Shown here one piece after another: positions 6,428-8,023 of a DNA stretch of 8,023 bases. This DNA comes from Pseudomonadota bacterium (GTDB taxonomy: Bacteria; Pseudomonadota; Gammaproteobacteria; Legionellales; Legionellaceae): contig JAKBCM010000057.1 of assembly GCA_021807845.1 (NCBI GenBank), positions 1-8,023 of the forward strand, given 5' to 3'. Positions within the stretch are counted from its first letter, which is position 1. The number at the start of each line of letters is the position of its first letter. The notes beneath the pieces were generated by a model. It searched no databases. It had not been told where the DNA came from and saw only the letters and a list, made by a program, of their open reading frames with translations. Both the position numbers and the translations under genes were made by a program.

Positions 6428-8023
6428 AGGGTTCAGAAACTAAGGAAGGATGATATTCCCATGGTACCCAATGATTGTGATGAAAGTAATAAAGTCCACA
6501 ATGAATGGTGGTTTCTTCATGAAATAATTGGGCATAATGATTGACCTGCTCGCGGTGATGATGTTCGGTTTCTTTGTCGTGAAGGCTAGTTTTAAAATCA
6601 ATGATCCAGCGTATGCCATTTTCACAAAAAGTTCTATCCATGATTTTGATGGCTAAGGTGTTATGGTCCATCATCAGTAATTCGTACTCATTGTGCGCAT
6701 TCTGGCGAGGTTTTATGATCCATTGACCAACAGGATCGTTAAAGAAACGCTGTAGTTGATCTTTGATGTGATCTTCAAACTGCACGCATTCCTCATTAGA
6801 AAATCCCAATGTTTTTAGGGAGTGATGAGCGATTTCAGAAGACACTTCAGTCACTGATGTCACTTGATGATCACAGATCCATTGCAGCACTTCATGTATG
6901 ACAATACCTAAGAGTCGCTCTGTATTTTGAGTAGTGATGAGGGGTGGATATTTTTGTATTGGGGTATGCCATTCTGGAGGATTTTGATAAAACTCAATGG
7001 GTAGATGATATAAAGTGGGATGAACTATATTTTTTTCAGGTGTATTTTCTTCTTCAGCATCTACCGATATAAAAGATTGATTTTTCAGCAAAAAACGAAA
7101 AGTACCAGGACTTGCCTCTTCACTGTGATCAAACAAATAAAGACGTTTTCGCGCTCTGGTTACGGCAACATAAAGCAGGCGTTGCAATTCATAGCTGCTT
7201 TTTTGCGCATCTAATTTGCCAATATAATCATATAACAAAGAACTCTCATGGTGCGCGGCTTTCATCGGAGAAAGGAGCAATAATTCGCCGGCTTCATGTT
7301 TTGGTAATTGTAGCCAACGCAGCATAGGTGTATCCATGGATGATGGTCTGGCATTGAGCCCAGGTAAGATAACAGAGTCAAATTCAAGACCTTTCGATTT
7401 ATGAATGGTCATGATTTGTAGTCGAGAGGGCGAGACTTGTTGAGAATAGAGTTTGTTAAATTCGCTGGTGAATAACTCGAGAGAAGGCAGCTGATTATCT
7501 TTGATGTGACGTTCTAATAATCGCCAGTATTGTTCTAAATCCTTTTGCTCGTTAACAGTTAAAATTTGGTTCAGATGTAAATCTTTCAGGGTGTTGATGA
7601 TCCAGTTGACTAGGGGTTGTTGATGGCGGCTCTTGATTGCCCGATCTAGGACTTGAAAAATAAAATAAGCACGTATTCGCCCATCGTCACTGATCTCCTT
7701 GATTTGATCCAACTTGGACAATGCAACATAGATGGGTTGTTTTTTCGAGTAACTTGCAATAGAAAAAATGTCTTTGAGGCTTAATCCACACCAAGGACTT
7801 CTGAGAAATGAAAGCCAATGAAGGCGATTTGCGGGCATCAGCAATGCTTTTGTCAGTGACCAAACATCGCGTAAATGAGGAAGTTCTGCCAATAGATCAA
7901 TTTCAACGCCTTGAAAAGGAATGTGTTCATCTCTTAATTGTTTGATGATGTCTCGCAGTAGGTTACGTGAGCGCAGCAGAATGGCTATTTTATCTGAGGG
8001 ATGCGTTTCTAATTCTTCTGAAA
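6420..8023 (-). CDS. RecB/AddA-type UvrD-family helicase-nuclease, C-terminal part (5' end outside window)
   Basis: The frame stays open to the window edge, giving at least 534 codons; a TTG at 7892 is internal, because conserved sequence (SDKIAILLRSRN, IPFQGVEIDLLAE) continues upstream of it. Counting residues from 7892, superfamily 1 helicase motif V is IMTIHKSKGLEFDSVILPG at about 160-178 and motif VI is YVAVTRARKRLYLF at about 241-254. A PD-(D/E)XK nuclease domain follows: GIVIHE with His333, MDR with Asp419, WIIDFKTS with Asp432 and Lys434, and REQVNHYAQL with Gln449 and Tyr453. No cysteine cluster of the AddB type is visible. Such proteins process DNA double-strand ends for recombination, usually beside an AddB-like partner, which should lie beyond 8023. 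The Walker A motif is also outside the window. The stop TGA overlaps the mrp start. Confidence 0.9.
   Translation of the reverse strand, partial: SEELETHPSDKIAILLRSRNLLRDIIKQLRDEHIPFQGVEIDLLAELPHLRDVWSLTKALLMPANRLHWLSFLRSPWCGLSLKDIFSIASYSKKQPIYVALSKLDQIKEISDDGRIRAYFIFQVLDRAIKSRHQQPLVNWIINTLKDLHLNQILTVNEQKDLEQYWRLLERHIKDNQLPSLELFTSEFNKLYSQQVSPSRLQIMTIHKSKGLEFDSVILPGLNARPSSMDTPMLRWLQLPKHEAGELLLLSPMKAAHHESSLLYDYIGKLDAQKSSYELQRLLYVAVTRARKRLYLFDHSEEASPGTFRFLLKNQSFISVDAEEENTPEKNIVHPTLYHLPIEFYQNPPEWHTPIQKYPPLITTQNTERLLGIVIHEVLQWICDHQVTSVTEVSSEIAHHSLKTLGFSNEECVQFEDHIKDQLQRFFNDPVGQWIIKPRQNAHNEYELLMMDHNTLAIKIMDRTFCENGIRWIIDFKTSLHDKETEHHHREQVNHYAQLFHEETTIHCGLYYFHHNHWVPWEYHPSLVSEPYE

Noticed and set aside
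7020..7327. Two short + strand frames opposite the helicase-nuclease gene
   Set aside because: They are antisense to conserved helicase motif VI and the linker, with no recognisable content.
6420..7892. TTG at 7892 as the start of the helicase-nuclease gene
   Set aside because: The frame continues to the window edge with sequence typical of UvrD/RecB-type helicases, so the gene is cut by the window, not short.

Overview
The window looks like a chromosomal segment of a gammaproteobacterium with moderate to low GC. I infer a member of the Legionellales or a close relative. The reasons are the gene order mlaD-mlaC-mlaB-ibaG-murA, a MurA of typical gammaproteobacterial form, and an ankyrin-repeat protein of the kind that intracellular bacteria of that order often export. 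No marker in the window fixes the genus.

Bases 1-3354 (+ strand) form a tightly packed cell-envelope operon. It holds the 3' end of mlaD, then mlaC (periplasmic phospholipid carrier) and mlaB (STAS subunit of the MlaFEDB transporter). After a GC-rich spacer of about 110 bp come ibaG (BolA family), murA (first committed step of peptidoglycan synthesis) and a NIF3/YbgI-family metalloprotein. The first genes maintain outer-membrane lipid asymmetry and murA feeds cell-wall synthesis. Except at the spacer, neighbouring genes overlap or lie within a few bases of each other.

Bases 3355-5268 (+ strand) carry the most unusual gene, a HAD-type phosphatase domain joined to an ankyrin-repeat array and an unrecognised C-terminal region. 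The first conventional start codon in frame (TTG at 3523) would cut off the catalytic HAD motif I. The frame is nevertheless open back to 3370 and encodes FLDIDGVL there, with no ATG, GTG or TTG. Immediately upstream lie a good ribosome site and ATG that read only Met-Asn-Ser-stop, and then a second Shine-Dalgarno-like sequence facing an ATA codon. Translation may therefore use a rare start codon or a +1 frameshift, or the gene may have a damaged start. A strong hairpin overlapping the end of this gene probably terminates the + strand transcript.

Bases 5339-8023 (- strand) converge on this block. They hold a RecB/AddA-type helicase-nuclease (its 5' part lies beyond the window) followed, with an 8-base ATGAGTGA overlap, by mrp/apbC, an iron-sulfur carrier P-loop ATPase.

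No tRNA, rRNA, CRISPR array or insertion sequence was seen.
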